Positions 8,968 to 19,407 are shown, numbered from the stretch's first letter. The stretch: DNA of 49,327 nucleotides from Pseudomonas sp. Leaf48 (GCF_001421885.1 NZ_LMLH01000007.1:83776-133102), one strand, 5' to 3'. The notes: a model not told the origin generated them from the letters alone. Program-made: numbers and translations.

Positions 8968-11721
8968 GTGCACAAGAAACTGGGAATCAAAGGCCGCGTG
9001 TTGATGCTGACCTTGCTGCCGACCAGCCTGATGGCATTGGTCCTGGGCGGCTATTTTACCTGGATGCAGCAATCGGACCTGCAAACCCAACTGCTGAAGC
9101 ACGGTGAAATGCTCACCGAGCAACTCGCCCCGTTGGTGGCCCCGGCCATGGGCCACCAGGACAATGAGTTGCTCGAACGTATCGCCACTCAGGCCCTGGA
9201 GCATCCGGATGTGCGCGCAGTCACCTTCCTGGCGCCCGACCGCACTCTCCTGGCCCATGCCGGCCCGACGATGCTCAATGCGGCGCCTTCGGGCGACGGC
9301 ACGCAGATGCTGCGCCGCAGCGGCAACGATGCGACACGTTACCTGCTTCCCGTGTTCGGCAAACACCGCAATCTGGCGGGCGACGTGATCCCCGAAGAAG
9401 CGGAACGCCTGCTGGGCTGGGTGGAAATCGAACTGTCGCACAACGGCATGCTGTTACGCGGTTACCGCAGCCTGTTCGCCAGCCTGCTGCTGATCGGTAT
9501 CGGGCTGCTGGGCGCGGCACTGCTGGCGTTACGCATGGGCCGCACGATCAATCGCCCGTTGGGCCAGATCAAGCAAGCGGTGGCCCAGCTCAAGGACGGG
9601 CATCTGGAAACCCGCCTGCCACCCCTGGGCAGCCAGGAACTGGACGAGCTGGCCTCCGGCATCAACCGCATGGCCGGCACCCTGCAAAACGCCCAGGAAG
9701 AATTGCAGCACAGCATCGACCAGGCCACCGAAGACGTGCGCCAGAACCTGGAAACCATCGAGATCCAGAACATCGAACTGGACCTGGCGCGCAAGGAAGC
9801 CCTGGAAGCGAGCCGGATCAAGTCCGAATTCCTCGCCAACATGAGCCATGAAATCCGCACACCACTCAACGGCATCCTCGGCTTCACCCACCTGCTGCAG
9901 AAAAGCGAACTGACACCGCGTCAGCTGGACTATCTGGGCACCATCGAAAAATCCGCCGACAGCCTGCTGGGGATCATCAACGAGATCCTCGACTTCTCGA
10001 AGATCGAGGCCGGCAAGCTGGTCCTGGACCATATTCCATTCAACCTGCGCGACTTGATACAGGACACGCTGACCATCCTCGCCCCTGCCGCCCACGCCAA
10101 GCAGCTGGAGCTGGTGAGCCTGGTTTATCGCGACACACCGCTGTCCCTGGTGGGCGATCCGCTGCGGCTCAAGCAGATTCTCACCAACCTTGTGAGCAAC
10201 GCGATCAAGTTCACCCGTGAAGGCACCATCGTCGCCCGTGCCATGCTCGAAGAAGATCACGACGACACCGTGCAACTGCGCATCAGCATTCAAGACACCG
10301 GCATCGGCCTGTCGAGCCAGGACGTGCGCGCCCTGTTCCAGGCCTTCAGCCAGGCGGACAATTCACTGTCGCGCCAACCTGGCGGTACAGGCCTGGGGCT
10401 GGTGATTTCCAAGCGTCTTATCGAACAGATGGGCGGCGAAATCGGCGTAGACAGCACGCCGGGCGAAGGTTCGGAATTCTGGATCAGCCTGAGCCTGCCC
10501 AAAACCCGTGACGATGCCGAAGACCTGCCCGCAGCGCCGCTGTTCGGCCGCCGCGTGGCGGTGCTGGAAAACCACGAACTGGCCAGGCAGGCGTTGCAGC
10601 ATCAACTGGAAGACTGCGGCCTCTCGGTCATCCCGTTCAATACCCTGGAAAGTCTGACCAACGGGGTTACCAGCGCCCATCAGACCGATCAGGCCATCGA
10701 TCTGGCGGTGCTGGGAATTACCAGCAACGATATGCCGCCGGAGCGCCTCAACCAGCATATCTGGGACCTCGAACACCTCGGCTGCAAAGTGCTGGTACTG
10801 TGCCCGACCACTGAACAGACGCTGTTCCATCTCTCGGTGCCCAACCCGCACAGCCAGCTTCAGGCCAAACCGGCCTGCACCCGCAAACTGCGCCGGGCCC
10901 TGTCCGATCTGGTCAGCCCGCGCCCCCCGCGCAGCGAGCCTGGCGAACCGCTGTCCAGCCGTGCGCCGAAGGTGCTGTGCGTCGACGACAACCCGGCCAA
11001 CCTGCTGTTGGTGCAGACCCTGCTCGAAGACATGGGGGCCAAGGTGCTCGCCGTGGACAGCGGTTACGCTGCGATCAAGGCGGTTCAGCACGAGACATTC
11101 GACCTAGTGCTGATGGACGTACAGATGCCGGGCATGGACGGACGCCAGAGCACCGAGGCGATCCGTCTATGGGAGAGTGAACGGCACTGCACACCGCTAC
11201 CGATCATCGCCCTCACCGCCCACGCCATGGCCAACGAAAAACGCGCACTGCTGCAAAGCGGCATGGACGACTACCTGACCAAACCGATCAGCGAACGGCA
11301 ATTGGCGCAGGTCGTGTTGAAGTGGAGTGGCCTGGCGCTGCGCGATCACCGCCTGGATCGCGCCAGTGATAGCCATGGTGGAACCCATGACCTGCTGGTG
11401 CTCGATCACGAAGAAGGTTTGCGCCTGGCCGCCGGCAAGGCGGATCTGGCGGCGGACATGCTGGCAATGCTGCTGGCGTCACTGGAAGCCGACCGCGAAG
11501 CCATACGTAGCGCTCGCCACGCCGCCGACCATAACGCGCTGATCGAACGGGTGCATCGCCTGCATGGTGCGACGCGTTATTGCGGCGTACCGCAATTGCG
11601 CGCCGCCTGCCAGCGCAGCGAGACCCTGCTCAAGCAACAGGACCCGAAAGCTGCCATTGCCCTGGAAGAGCTGGACCGGGCAATCAATCGCCTGGCTGCC
11701 CAGTCGCGCATGAATGCTTGA
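8968..11721 (+). CDS. gacS: Hybrid sensor kinase GacS (BarA family)
   Basis: A 917-residue inner-membrane hybrid kinase that phosphorylates GacA and so drives the RsmX/Y/Z small RNAs, secondary metabolism, exoenzymes and biofilm. I choose the GTG at 8968: it follows GGAGAG and gives the family N-terminus [18 protein letters not shown]; an upstream ATG at 8911 lacks support. TM1 is at about 10-32 and TM2 at about 170-190, followed by HAMP. The phosphorelay residues are all present: H294 in [13 protein letters not shown]717 in [13 protein letters not shown] and H863 in [13 protein letters not shown] degenerate receiver-like segment lies between kinase and true receiver. No disruption is seen, which matters because gac mutants arise often in culture. 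ldhA lies downstream as in other pseudomonads. Confidence 0.98.
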   Translation: MHKKLGIKGRVLMLTLLPTSLMALVLGGYFTWMQQSDLQTQLLKHGEMLTEQLAPLVAPAMGHQDNELLERIATQALEHPDVRAVTFLAPDRTLLAHAGPTMLNAAPSGDGTQMLRRSGNDATRYLLPVFGKHRNLAGDVIPEEAERLLGWVEIELSHNGMLLRGYRSLFASLLLIGIGLLGAALLALRMGRTINRPLGQIKQAVAQLKDGHLETRLPPLGSQELDELASGINRMAGTLQNAQEELQHSIDQATEDVRQNLETIEIQNIELDLARKEALEASRIKSEFLANMSHEIRTPLNGILGFTHLLQKSELTPRQLDYLGTIEKSADSLLGIINEILDFSKIEAGKLVLDHIPFNLRDLIQDTLTILAPAAHAKQLELVSLVYRDTPLSLVGDPLRLKQILTNLVSNAIKFTREGTIVARAMLEEDHDDTVQLRISIQDTGIGLSSQDVRALFQAFSQADNSLSRQPGGTGLGLVISKRLIEQMGGEIGVDSTPGEGSEFWISLSLPKTRDDAEDLPAAPLFGRRVAVLENHELARQALQHQLEDCGLSVIPFNTLESLTNGVTSAHQTDQAIDLAVLGITSNDMPPERLNQHIWDLEHLGCKVLVLCPTTEQTLFHLSVPNPHSQLQAKPACTRKLRRALSDLVSPRPPRSEPGEPLSSRAPKVLCVDDNPANLLLVQTLLEDMGAKVLAVDSGYAAIKAVQHETFDLVLMDVQMPGMDGRQSTEAIRLWESERHCTPLPIIALTAHAMANEKRALLQSGMDDYLTKPISERQLAQVVLKWSGLALRDHRLDRASDSHGGTHDLLVLDHEEGLRLAAGKADLAADMLAMLLASLEADREAIRSARHAADHNALIERVHRLHGATRYCGVPQLRAACQRSETLLKQQDPKAAIALEELDRAINRLAAQSRMNA

Positions 11722-11770
11722 TTCACAGCAATGGCGTTGCCACGCAACCGCGTAAACTCAACGCAAACCC

Positions 11771-11886
11771 TGTAGGAGCGAGCCTGCTCGCGAAAAACCT
11801 GAGGGCGCCGCGGGCATTCAGGATGCCCGCATTATCGTTGTCGTCCATCGTCGGAACGCCGCCCGGAGCAAACTCGCTCCTACAGG
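11771..11886. repeat. REP-type inverted pair between gacS and ldhA
   Basis: The left arm TGTAGGAGCGAGCCTGCTCG and right arm CGCTCCTACAG are inverted. The interior right part, GTCGGAACGCCGCCCGGAG, is shared with the element at 48864-48992. It lies between codirectional genes, ending about 20 bp before the ldhA start. Confidence 0.8.
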
Positions 11887-11906
11887 AACCGGACAAGGAG
11901 GAAGTC

Positions 11907-12899
11907 ATGCGTACGATTCTTTTCAGCAGCCAGACCTACGACCAGGACAGCTTCCTCGGTGCCCAGCTACCGGCTGGCATCGAACTGCATTTTCAGACCG
12001 CACGCCTGAGTCTGGACACTGCAGCGCTGGCCCAGGGTCATGAAGTGGTCTGCGCGTTCATCAACGATGACCTGAGCGCCGCCGTGCTCGAACGCCTGGC
12101 CGCCGGTGGCACCCGCCTGATTGCATTGCGCTCGGCCGGTTTCAACCACGTCGACCTGCCGACGGCAAAGCGCCTGGGGCTGACCATCGTGCGCGTTCCT
12201 GCCTATTCGCCCCACGCGGTGGCCGAGCATGCGGTAGCGCTGATCCTGGCGCTCAATCGCCGCCTGCACCGCGCCTACAATCGCACCCGCGAAGGGGATT
12301 TCAGCCTGCACGGGCTGACCGGCTTCGATCTGCGGGGCAAGACTGTCGGCGTGGTCGGCACCGGACAGATCGGCGCGACCTTCGCCAAAATCATGAACGG
12401 TTTCGGCTGCCAGTTGCTCGCTTACGACCCGTACCCCAACCCACAGGTCGAAGCCCTCGGCGCGCGGTACCTGAGCCTGCCGCAATTGCTGGCCGAGTCG
12501 CAGATCATCAGCCTGCACTGCCCGCTCAACGAGCAGAGCAAGCACTTGATCAACCGCCAGTCACTGGCCCACATGCAACCGGGAGCAATGCTGATCAACA
12601 CCGGGCGTGGTGGCCTGGTCGACACGCCGGCCCTGATCGATGCCTTGAAGGACGGTCGCCTGGGTTATCTGGGGCTGGATGTTTATGAAGAAGAAGCACA
12701 ACTGTTCTTCGAGGACCGCTCCGACCTGCCGCTGCAAGACGATGTGCTGGCAAGGTTGCTGACCTTCCCGAATGTGATCGTCACGGCGCACCAGGCATTT
12801 CTGACCCGTGAAGCACTGGGAGCGATTGCAGATACCACCCTGCAGAACATCGCGGCCTGGGCGGCGGGCACGCCACAAAATCAGGTTCCAGACGACTGA
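11907..12899 (+). CDS. ldhA: D-lactate dehydrogenase (2-hydroxyacid dehydrogenase)
   Basis: A 330-residue cytosolic NADH enzyme that reduces pyruvate to D-lactate. The start ATG at 11907 follows the strong Shine-Dalgarno AAGGAGGAAG; the open frame continues upstream into gacS and the repeat, so the longer frame is not the gene. The Rossmann motif VGVVGTGQIGATFAKIM is at about 147-163. Catalytic residues are visible: Arg in INTGRGGLVD, Glu in the YEEEAQLFFED region and His in VTAHQAFLTREA. Length equals E. coli LdhA (329). The position just after gacS is conserved in Pseudomonas. Confidence 0.95.
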   Translation: MRTILFSSQTYDQDSFLGAQLPAGIELHFQTARLSLDTAALAQGHEVVCAFINDDLSAAVLERLAAGGTRLIALRSAGFNHVDLPTAKRLGLTIVRVPAYSPHAVAEHAVALILALNRRLHRAYNRTREGDFSLHGLTGFDLRGKTVGVVGTGQIGATFAKIMNGFGCQLLAYDPYPNPQVEALGARYLSLPQLLAESQIISLHCPLNEQSKHLINRQSLAHMQPGAMLINTGRGGLVDTPALIDALKDGRLGYLGLDVYEEEAQLFFEDRSDLPLQDDVLARLLTFPNVIVTAHQAFLTREALGAIADTTLQNIAAWAAGTPQNQVPDD

Positions 12900-12976
12900 A
12901 ACGGATCGAAGGTCATCCTCCTGCGCGATACCGCGTGTTAGCCCGTGCTAGCATATCGCGCATATTTGGAGGACCC

Positions 12977-13411
12977 ATGGTCGAACACGATTTCCGCTAC
13001 AGCCTGATGAACCCGCAACACACCCTCACTGAATGCCGCGCTCTGGTGCCGGGGCGTTACCAAGTCACCGGCAACGGCGGCTCGATTCGCAACAACGACG
13101 TGCTGGTAGTGACCCTCAAAGGAGCCAAGGACCTGTCCATGCGCCTGACCGTCGAAACCGTTCGCCACTTGATCAACCCGCCCGGTCAATGGGTCGCGGT
13201 GGCCAGCGGTCCGGTGTTCGGTGAACTGGCGATCCACACCTGGCAAGTCAATTGCGACAGCTGCGCCAAAGAGCTGAGCTTCGAGTTTGCGGTCGACGCC
13301 AAACTGGGCAACAAGGCTGAAAAGCCTGCGGCCACCGCGCGGATCGCCGAGTTGGGCTGGACCAGCGTCGCCGAGAAACACCTGTGCCCGAAATGCCAGG
13401 AGCCCGCGTGA
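12977..13411 (+). CDS. Conserved hypothetical protein with putative zinc ribbon
   Basis: A 144-residue cytoplasmic protein, not assigned to a family. The start at 12977 follows TTTGGAGGACCC, a strong ribosome site. Two CxxC pairs, NCDSCAKEL near residue 97 and HLCPKCQEPA at the C-terminus, suggest that one Zn2+ is bound. The N-terminal part (VPGRYQVTGNGGSIRNNDVLVV) looks like a small beta domain. The stop overlaps the next start (TGATG), so it forms a two-gene operon with the META lipoprotein. No function can be given from the sequence. Confidence 0.8.
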   Translation: MVEHDFRYSLMNPQHTLTECRALVPGRYQVTGNGGSIRNNDVLVVTLKGAKDLSMRLTVETVRHLINPPGQWVAVASGPVFGELAIHTWQVNCDSCAKELSFEFAVDAKLGNKAEKPAATARIAELGWTSVAEKHLCPKCQEPA

Positions 13412-13815
13412 TGAAACACCTCGCTCTGACCGGTATGGTCGGCGCCAGTCTGCTGGGCTGCGCCGCCGATCCGGTGCAGCTCGAACAGAACCGCAGCTAC
13501 ATCCTGGAGTGGATCGGTGAGCGTCCGTTGATGGACTACAGCCACCTGACCATCACCCTCGGAGCAGACGGCCGGGCCTACGGTAACGGCGGCTGCAACC
13601 ACTGGTTCGCCCCATACACCCTTGAAGGCAACAAGCTGAGCTTCGGCAAAGTCGGCAGCACCCGCAAGCTCTGCGCGCCGGCGCTGATGGAACAGGAGAA
13701 GCGTTTCCTGCAAGCGCTGGAGAATGTGCAGCGCTGGGACGTCTCGTCGATCGACCAGATGCGCTTCTGGCCGGCTGAAGGCAAGCCGTTAAGGTGGTGG
13801 CTGGAAGAGGGTTGA
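13411..13815 (+). CDS. META-domain lipoprotein
   Basis: A 134-residue predicted lipoprotein. The signal peptide ends in a lipobox LLGC with Cys17 as the lipidated residue. The META/DUF306 fold is recognised by the GADGRAYGNGGCNHW segment followed by KLSFGKVGSTRKLC. META proteins include HslJ, linked to novobiocin resistance and heat shock in E. coli, but many have no known role. The Asp absent at position +2 after Cys (Ala-Ala) predicts export to the outer membrane. Translationally coupled to the zinc-ribbon gene upstream. Confidence 0.85.
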   Translation: MKHLALTGMVGASLLGCAADPVQLEQNRSYILEWIGERPLMDYSHLTITLGADGRAYGNGGCNHWFAPYTLEGNKLSFGKVGSTRKLCAPALMEQEKRFLQALENVQRWDVSSIDQMRFWPAEGKPLRWWLEEG

Positions 13816-13831
13816 GCCGGTAGACCGCTGG

Positions 13832-13964
13832 CCCTCACCCTAACCCTCTTCCAAGGGGAGAGGGGACCGACGGAGTCGTTCTTTCGCTGTACATCGACCT
13901 GAACGACCGAGTCGAACTCAGGTTCGAAAGCCCCCCTCTCCCACGGGAGGGCTGGGGTGAGGGG
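13832..13964. repeat. Intergenic inverted-repeat element, CCCTCACCC family
   Basis: The ends CCCTCACCCTAACCCTC and GAGGGCTGGGGTGAGGG are imperfect inverted repeats, each followed inward by a second small hairpin arm (AGGGGAGAGGGG and CCCCCCTCTCCC). It fills the gap between two convergent genes. No coding potential is seen. Confidence 0.7.
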
Positions 13965-13984
13965 AGGCTCTTTACACTCCCCCG

Positions 13985-14452
13985 TCAATTCTTCGCCTGC
14001 AACGCCTCGAGCTTCGCCATCACCCCCGCCGCCGTCTGCTCACCCATCAACTGCTCACGCACCTTGCCCTTGTCATCGATGATGTAGGTCACCGGCAACG
14101 CCTCGCTGCGTGGCAATTCGAACAGTTCGGCAGGGTCCTGGGCCAGCACGGTGAACCTGATCCCGAGCTTCTCGCTCGCGCTTTTCAGCTCTTCGCCCTG
14201 CACATTGTCGAAATTGACCCCGAATACCCCGATCTTCTTGTCCTTGAGCTGCTCGGCCAATGTGTTCAATTCAGGAATCTCGGTTCGGCACGGGCCACAC
14301 CATTCGGCCCAGTAATTGAGCACCAGCCATTTGTCGTCCAGACGCTCGGCGACTACTTTCTGACCGTTCTGGTCGATGCCATAGTCATTACCGCAGCCCC
14401 CCAGCATCAACGTCCCGATGATCGTCAATGCTGCTGCCAGTCGCCTAGTCAT
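13985..14452 (-). CDS. TlpA/ResA-type thioredoxin-fold lipoprotein
   Basis: A 155-residue envelope protein. The start at 14452 gives a signal peptide MTRRLAAALTIIG with lipobox LGGC (Cys20), so it is probably membrane-anchored and faces the periplasm. The redox motif WAEWCGPCRTEIPEL is near residue 50, and the cis-Pro loop is in SEALPVTYIID. These are the hallmarks of TlpA/ResA/DsbE-like reductases, which reduce disulfides in exported proteins or in cytochrome c maturation. A longer frame begins at 14503 but would place a charged stretch before the signal sequence. The specific partner is unknown. Confidence 0.88.
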   Translation of the reverse strand: MTRRLAAALTIIGTLMLGGCGNDYGIDQNGQKVVAERLDDKWLVLNYWAEWCGPCRTEIPELNTLAEQLKDKKIGVFGVNFDNVQGEELKSASEKLGIRFTVLAQDPAELFELPRSEALPVTYIIDDKGKVREQLMGEQTAAGVMAKLEALQAKN

Positions 14453-14566
14453 GTCGTATTCCTTGTGAAAAATTGAATGCGCCTGCGACCCATCGCCTCT
14501 CAAGGTTCTGGAATGCGCGCTGCACAGTTAGAATAGCCGCCACCTTACGCAAGATGCGACCCGCTC

Positions 14567-15513
<947 letters not shown>

Positions 15514-15514
15514 G

Positions 15515-15940
15515 GTGGCGAAAAAGCCGAAGATTCTGCCCGCCATCGAGTGGCTGGAGCCCCGGGTGCGGGCGATGCGCATCATCAGTCTGCTGTGCTT
15601 TTTCGGCCTGGCGGGACTGCTCTGCGTTTACTACCTGTTGGTCGCCGATCTGCATGGCGCGCGCCCCTGGGTGATCCTGCTGATCGAACTGGTGCCGCTG
15701 CTGCTGTTGGCGCCGGGGATGATCGTCGGCAGTGCCCGGGGGCATTCGTGGATGTGTTTTGTGGTGAACCTGTATTTCATCAAGGGTGCACTGGCCGCCT
15801 ACGATCCGAACCGGCAGATCTTCGGTTTGCTGGAGATGGGCGCGAGCCTGGCGGTGTTCTGCTCGGCACTGATGTATGTGCGCTGGCGGTATCAGTTGAA
15901 CCGCAAGCTGGCTGGCGAGGGCGAAATTTCCGTCGCCTGA
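15515..15940 (+). CDS. DUF2069 inner-membrane protein
   Basis: A 141-residue membrane protein with a GTG start at 15515, 1 bp after the wrbA stop and preceded by GGAGAG. A longer frame from 15440 runs inside wrbA and is not favoured. Four hydrophobic segments are visible at about residues 22-44, 50-70, 75-95 and 104-124. The family (DUF2069, YbjN-unrelated small membrane proteins) has no known function. It is the last gene of the arsC-wrbA operon, which suggests but does not show a redox or stress role. Confidence 0.85.
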   Translation: MAKKPKILPAIEWLEPRVRAMRIISLLCFFGLAGLLCVYYLLVADLHGARPWVILLIELVPLLLLAPGMIVGSARGHSWMCFVVNLYFIKGALAAYDPNRQIFGLLEMGASLAVFCSALMYVRWRYQLNRKLAGEGEISVA

Positions 15941-15947
15941 CACATTG

Positions 15948-16015
15948 CAATCGCCAGCAGGCTGGCTCCCACAGGGGACCTGTGTATGCCGCAGATCCCA
16001 GCCTGCTGGCGATTG
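15948..16015. repeat. REP-type inverted repeat between convergent genes
   Basis: CAATCGCCAGCAGGCTGG on the left is the complement of CCAGCCTGCTGGCGATTG on the right, 32 bp apart. It fills the gap between the DUF2069 gene and the glycosylase gene and may act as a bidirectional terminator. Confidence 0.85.
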
Positions 16016-16022
16016 GCCGGTC

Positions 16023-16697
16023 TCAATGGTTAACGGTGTAAGCCAGCATCATCGAAATCTGGCTCATCGGCCGGCCGCCACTTTGCTCATGCCACTGGTT
16101 GAACACATCCTGCACCAACGCCAGGTCGCGCAGGCTGCTCGGCACCTTGTCGATGATCTTCTGCGCATTCAACGCCGCCACCACGTCATAGCTCGGCACA
16201 AAAGTATCCTTGCCGACCATGCGCAGGAAGCGTGGAGCTGACAGACCGCCCAGCTGGTGACCGCGTTTTTTCAGGAAGGTCCAGAGCCCGACAATATCGG
16301 TCACCGGCCACTCAGCGATCAACTCACCAAAACTGCCCTTTTCATGGGCAATGTCCAGCAGGAACTGCGCGTTGCGCGGCACGCTCTTGAGCTTGCCCAG
16401 ATGGCGGATGATCCGCGTGTCCTGCATCAGGCGTTCGAGGTGCTCGGCGCTCATCAGCACGACCTTTTCCGGATCGAAGCGGAAAAACACTTCCTCAAAG
16501 GCCGGCCATTTGGCGTCCACCAGGCTGTGCTTGAGCCCGGCCCGAAAAACGCGCAAAGCCATGGTCGAGAGGTAACGGTCGTCGCTGATCTTGCGCAATT
16601 GCGCGGACGTCTTGGGAACGGGCAGATGGGCTTCCAGCTCTGCTGCCGAACCGAAGCGGTTCAAGCAGTATTCATTCAGCCACTTGTAGTCGCGCAT
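16023..16697 (-). CDS. DNA-3-methyladenine glycosylase I-like protein
   Basis: A 224-residue cytosolic protein resembling the Tag/adenine_glyco family of base-excision glycosylases, which remove 3-methyladenine. The match is the pattern YLSTMALRVFRAGLKHSLV, WPAFEEVFFRFDP and the helix-rich LMQDTRIIRHLGKLKSVPRNAQ. E. coli Tag binds Zn2+ through N-terminal Cys/His and C-terminal His/Cys residues, and these are not evident here. This is therefore a divergent subgroup and its activity is less certain. Confidence 0.72.
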   Translation of the reverse strand: MRDYKWLNEYCLNRFGSAAELEAHLPVPKTSAQLRKISDDRYLSTMALRVFRAGLKHSLVDAKWPAFEEVFFRFDPEKVVLMSAEHLERLMQDTRIIRHLGKLKSVPRNAQFLLDIAHEKGSFGELIAEWPVTDIVGLWTFLKKRGHQLGGLSAPRFLRMVGKDTFVPSYDVVAALNAQKIIDKVPSSLRDLALVQDVFNQWHEQSGGRPMSQISMMLAYTVNH

Positions 16698-16732
16698 GCC
16701 CTCTCCTGAAAGTTGAAACGAAGCAAAAAACT

Positions 16733-16822
16733 TGTGGGAGCGGGCTTGCTCGCGAATGCGTAGTGTCAGTCGACAAATATGTTGAAGACACTACGCATTC
16801 GCGAGCAAGCCCGCTCCCACAG
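16733..16822. repeat. REP doublet between ttcA and the glycosylase gene
   Basis: Near-perfect inverted arms TGTGGGAGCGGGCTTGCTCG and its complement, extended by CGAATGCGTAGTGTC and GACACTACGCATTCG, giving one of the longest stems in the window (over 35 bp). The genes on both sides are on the minus strand. Confidence 0.92.
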
Positions 16823-16828
16823 GTTAGA

Positions 16829-17653
16829 TCAGAGGTTTACAACATTGACGAACCGCGAGGCCGCCGTTTCGTCGATCTTGAGGCTGGTGAAGTCGAACAG
16901 ATTACGGTCCGCCAATTGCGAGGGGATCACGTTCTGCAGGCTGCGGAATATGCTCTCGGTACGACCCGGGGTCTTGCGTTCCCAATCCTGCAGCATGTCC
17001 TTGACCACCTGCCGCTGCAGGTTTTCCTGGGAACCACAGAGGTTGCACGGGATGATCGGGAACTGCTTGAGGTCCGAATAGGCCTGGATATCTTTTTCGT
17101 TGCAGTAGGCCAGCGGGCGGATCACCACGTTGCGACCGTCATCGGCGCGCAGTTTTGGCGGCATGGCCTTGAGCGAACCGTTGAAGAACATGTTGAGGAA
17201 GAAGGTTTCGACGATGTCGTCACGGTGGTGACCGAGCGCCATCTTGGTCGCACCGATTTCGTCGGCGAAAGTGTAGAGCGTGCCACGACGCAGGCGCGAG
17301 CACAGCGAACAGGTGGTCTTGCCTTCCGGGATCAGCTCCTTGACCACCGAGTAGGTGTCTTTCTCGACAATGTGATACTCGATGCCCAGTTCCTTGAGGT
17401 AGGCCGGCAGCACATGCTCGGGGAAACCTGGCTGCTTCTGGTCCATGTTCACGGCCACGATCTCGAACTTGATCGGGGCGACCTTCTGCAAGTGCATCAG
17501 CACATCGAGCATGGTGTAGCTGTCCTTGCCTCCGGACAGGCAGACCATGACCTTGTCGCCGTCTTCAATCATATTGAAATCGGCGACAGCCTCACCGGCC
17601 TGACGGCGAAGGCGCTTTTGCAGTTTGTTCTGGTTGACCGTAAGAGTGCCCAT
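16829..17653 (-). CDS. ttcA: tRNA 2-thiocytidine(32) biosynthesis protein TtcA
   Basis: A 274-residue iron-sulfur enzyme that thiolates C32 of certain tRNAs using ATP. The PP-loop is [12 protein letters not shown]. Cluster cysteines lie in [12 protein letters not shown] and PCNLCGSQ, matching E. coli C122, C125 and C222. The ATG at 17653 gives [18 protein letters not shown], the family N-terminus; the frame remains open for 92 codons upstream, but that part is not conserved-looking. It is separated from the glycosylase gene by the REP doublet. Confidence 0.96.
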   Translation of the reverse strand: MGTLTVNQNKLQKRLRRQAGEAVADFNMIEDGDKVMVCLSGGKDSYTMLDVLMHLQKVAPIKFEIVAVNMDQKQPGFPEHVLPAYLKELGIEYHIVEKDTYSVVKELIPEGKTTCSLCSRLRRGTLYTFADEIGATKMALGHHRDDIVETFFLNMFFNGSLKAMPPKLRADDGRNVVIRPLAYCNEKDIQAYSDLKQFPIIPCNLCGSQENLQRQVVKDMLQDWERKTPGRTESIFRSLQNVIPSQLADRNLFDFTSLKIDETAASRFVNVVNL

Positions 17654-17828
17654 GACGCGAAATCCGTGAGGTGTGACGAAAGGCCGGCATTTTACGCAAA
17701 AATCCGAACCTGTGCAGAGCTGCCGAACACAGCCGGCTCCTGCGGTGACTCTACAGACACAACCGCGATTACCTGGGGGCTTTACAGCGCAATTTGCTCT
17801 AAGCCCTCGGGGGAACTCCTTTCTATAC

Positions 17829-17845
17829 TGCGACATAAGGTCGCA
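17829..17845. promoter_or_regulatory. Palindrome in the leader of the Yip1 gene
   Basis: TGCGAC-ATAAG-GTCGCA is a perfect 6-bp-arm dyad with a 5-bp spacer, about 85 bp upstream of the Yip1-family start codon. It could be an operator or an RNA hairpin. Nothing identifies the factor. Confidence 0.35.
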
Positions 17846-17927
17846 CGAGACCTGCAACTTACTTGGCCACCTTGGCCCGTAGGCGCTCCGCTGGGGGGCG
17901 ACGGTAAAAACAAGAGGAGTGACTGGC

Positions 17928-18530
17928 ATGATCCATCACGTAGTGGGGCTCTTCACCCACCCTGACCAAGAATGGAAAGATATTCGTGGCGACCAGGAGG
18001 AAAGCATCAGCCACATGTACTTGACCCATACCCTCATCCTGGCAGCGATTCCCGCAGTGTCGGCCTTTATCGGCACCACGCAGGTCGGCTGGGTGATCGG
18101 CAATCGGCCACCGGTGATGCTGACCATGGAGAGTGCGCTGTGGATGACGGTCATGTCGTATCTGGCAATGATCGGTGGAGTCGCGGTGATGGGCGCGTTC
18201 ATCCACTGGATGGCTCGCACCTATGACGCCAATCCGAGCCTGGCACGCTGCATTGCTTTTGCCACCTATACCGCGACCCCTCTGTTCATCGGTGGCCTCG
18301 CGGCCCTGTATCCGCACCTGTGGCTGGGGATGATCGTCGGCACCGCGGCCATCTGCTACACGGTGTACCTGCTCTATGTCGGGCTACCAACGTTCATGAA
18401 CATTCCATCCGACGAGGGCTTCCTGTTTTCCAGTTCGGTGCTCGCCGTTGGCCTGGTGGTGCTGGTGGCCATCATGGCATTCACCGTGATTGTCTGGGGA
18501 CTCGGCGTGGGCCCGGTCTATACCAATTAG
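17928..18530 (+). CDS. Yip1-family inner-membrane protein
   Basis: A 200-residue integral membrane protein with about five hydrophobic segments (roughly residues 33-55, 72-95, 110-130, 135-155, 170-192). The ATG at 17928 follows AAGAGGAG with good spacing; an in-frame GTG at 17919 overlaps that ribosome site and is less likely. The N-terminal signature [18 protein letters not shown] is typical of bacterial Yip1/YIPF-domain proteins. Their function is unknown. Its terminator has been split by the element at 18581-18792. Confidence 0.85.
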   Translation: MIHHVVGLFTHPDQEWKDIRGDQEESISHMYLTHTLILAAIPAVSAFIGTTQVGWVIGNRPPVMLTMESALWMTVMSYLAMIGGVAVMGAFIHWMARTYDANPSLARCIAFATYTATPLFIGGLAALYPHLWLGMIVGTAAICYTVYLLYVGLPTFMNIPSDEGFLFSSSVLAVGLVVLVAIMAFTVIVWGLGVGPVYTN

Positions 18531-18563
18531 CAACTCACCACAAAAAACTCAGATCTGCCGACA

Positions 18564-18808
18564 CAGGCCGCCGCAAGGCGTAATGCTGTTCACTTAAGCT
18601 GGGGCACACACTTGTGGCGAGGGGGCTTGCCCCCGTTGGGCTGCGGAGCGGCCCCAAAACCAGCCATCGAGGAGTATCAGGTACACCGCGTGTGATGGTT
18701 TTACGACTGCTCCGCAGCCGAACGGGGCGGTGCGGCGGTCCGACAAGCCCCCTCGCCACAAAGTGTGCTACCCGCTTAAGTTAACAGCATTAGCCGCAAG
18801 GCGGCCTT
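18564..18808 (+). terminator. Rho-independent terminator of the Yip1 gene, split by an insertion
   Basis: Removing the 212-bp element and one copy of its 11-bp flanking repeat restores GGCCGCCGCAAGGCGGCC followed by TTTT, a perfect 7-bp-stem terminator. In the present arrangement the right flank keeps a shorter hairpin GCCGC-AAG-GCGGC plus the T-run (18793-18809), so some termination may persist after the element. Confidence 0.7.
18581..18792. mobile_element. 212-bp MITE-like element with terminal inverted repeats
   Basis: The left end TAATGCTGTTCACTTAAGC (18581-18599) and right end GCTTAAGTTAACAGCATTA (18774-18792) are inverted with one mismatch. Inside lie the REP-like arms TGTGGCGAGGGGGCTTG and its complement, the same core as at 28-191. 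The element is flanked by an 11-bp direct repeat GCCGCAAGGCG (18570-18580 and 18793-18803), consistent with target duplication. It encodes no protein, so it would need a transposase supplied in trans. Confidence 0.75.
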
Positions 18809-18912
18809 TTCGTTCCCCGGTTAATCGCAAGGTGAATAACCATTCGGCGCCCGGACGATTCGCAAGGCCCCAAGGTTGCGGCATACTCGATTGCTCTGGA
18901 GATCCATCAAGC

Positions 18913-19407
18913 ATGCCCGAGCAACTCAATACTCGCGTCGAAGACTGCTTCCAACAAGCCGAATCCTTTTTCAAACGATCGTTCAAACGCCCGGTGGTCA
19001 GCCTCAAGTTGCGCGGGCAAAAAGCCGGTGTCGCCCACCTGCACGAAAACCTGCTGCGCTTCAATCCACAGCTGTACCGGGAAAACAGCGAAGACTTCCT
19101 CAAGCAGACGGTGGCCCACGAAGTCGCGCACCTGATCGCCCATCAATTGTTCGGCGACCGCATCCAGCCCCACGGCGAAGAGTGGCAATTAATCATGCGC
19201 GGCGTGTATGAACTGCCGCCCAATCGCTGCCACACCTACGACGTCAAGCGCCGCAGCGTGACCCGCTATATCTACAAGTGCCCGTGCGCCGACAGCGACT
19301 TTCCCTTCTCGGCCCAGCGCCATGGTTTGGTGAGAAAGGGGCGGCGGTATTTGTGCCGGCGCTGTCGCAATACGCTGGTGTTCAGTGGGGAGATGCGGGT
19401 TGAGTAA
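18913..19407 (+). CDS. sprT: SprT-family zinc metalloprotease-like protein
   Basis: A 164-residue cytosolic protein with the zinc-binding HExxH motif in VAHEVAHLIAHQLFG (near residue 72), a downstream glutamate-containing helix, and a C-terminal Cys-rich ribbon (YKCPCADSDF, YLCRRCRNTLV). The architecture is that of bacterial SprT, related to the protease domain of eukaryotic Spartan. The start at 18913 is preceded by CTGGAGATCC. A longer frame runs upstream into the MITE element and is not the gene. The bacterial substrate is unknown. Confidence 0.92.
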   Translation: MPEQLNTRVEDCFQQAESFFKRSFKRPVVSLKLRGQKAGVAHLHENLLRFNPQLYRENSEDFLKQTVAHEVAHLIAHQLFGDRIQPHGEEWQLIMRGVYELPPNRCHTYDVKRRSVTRYIYKCPCADSDFPFSAQRHGLVRKGRRYLCRRCRNTLVFSGEMRVE

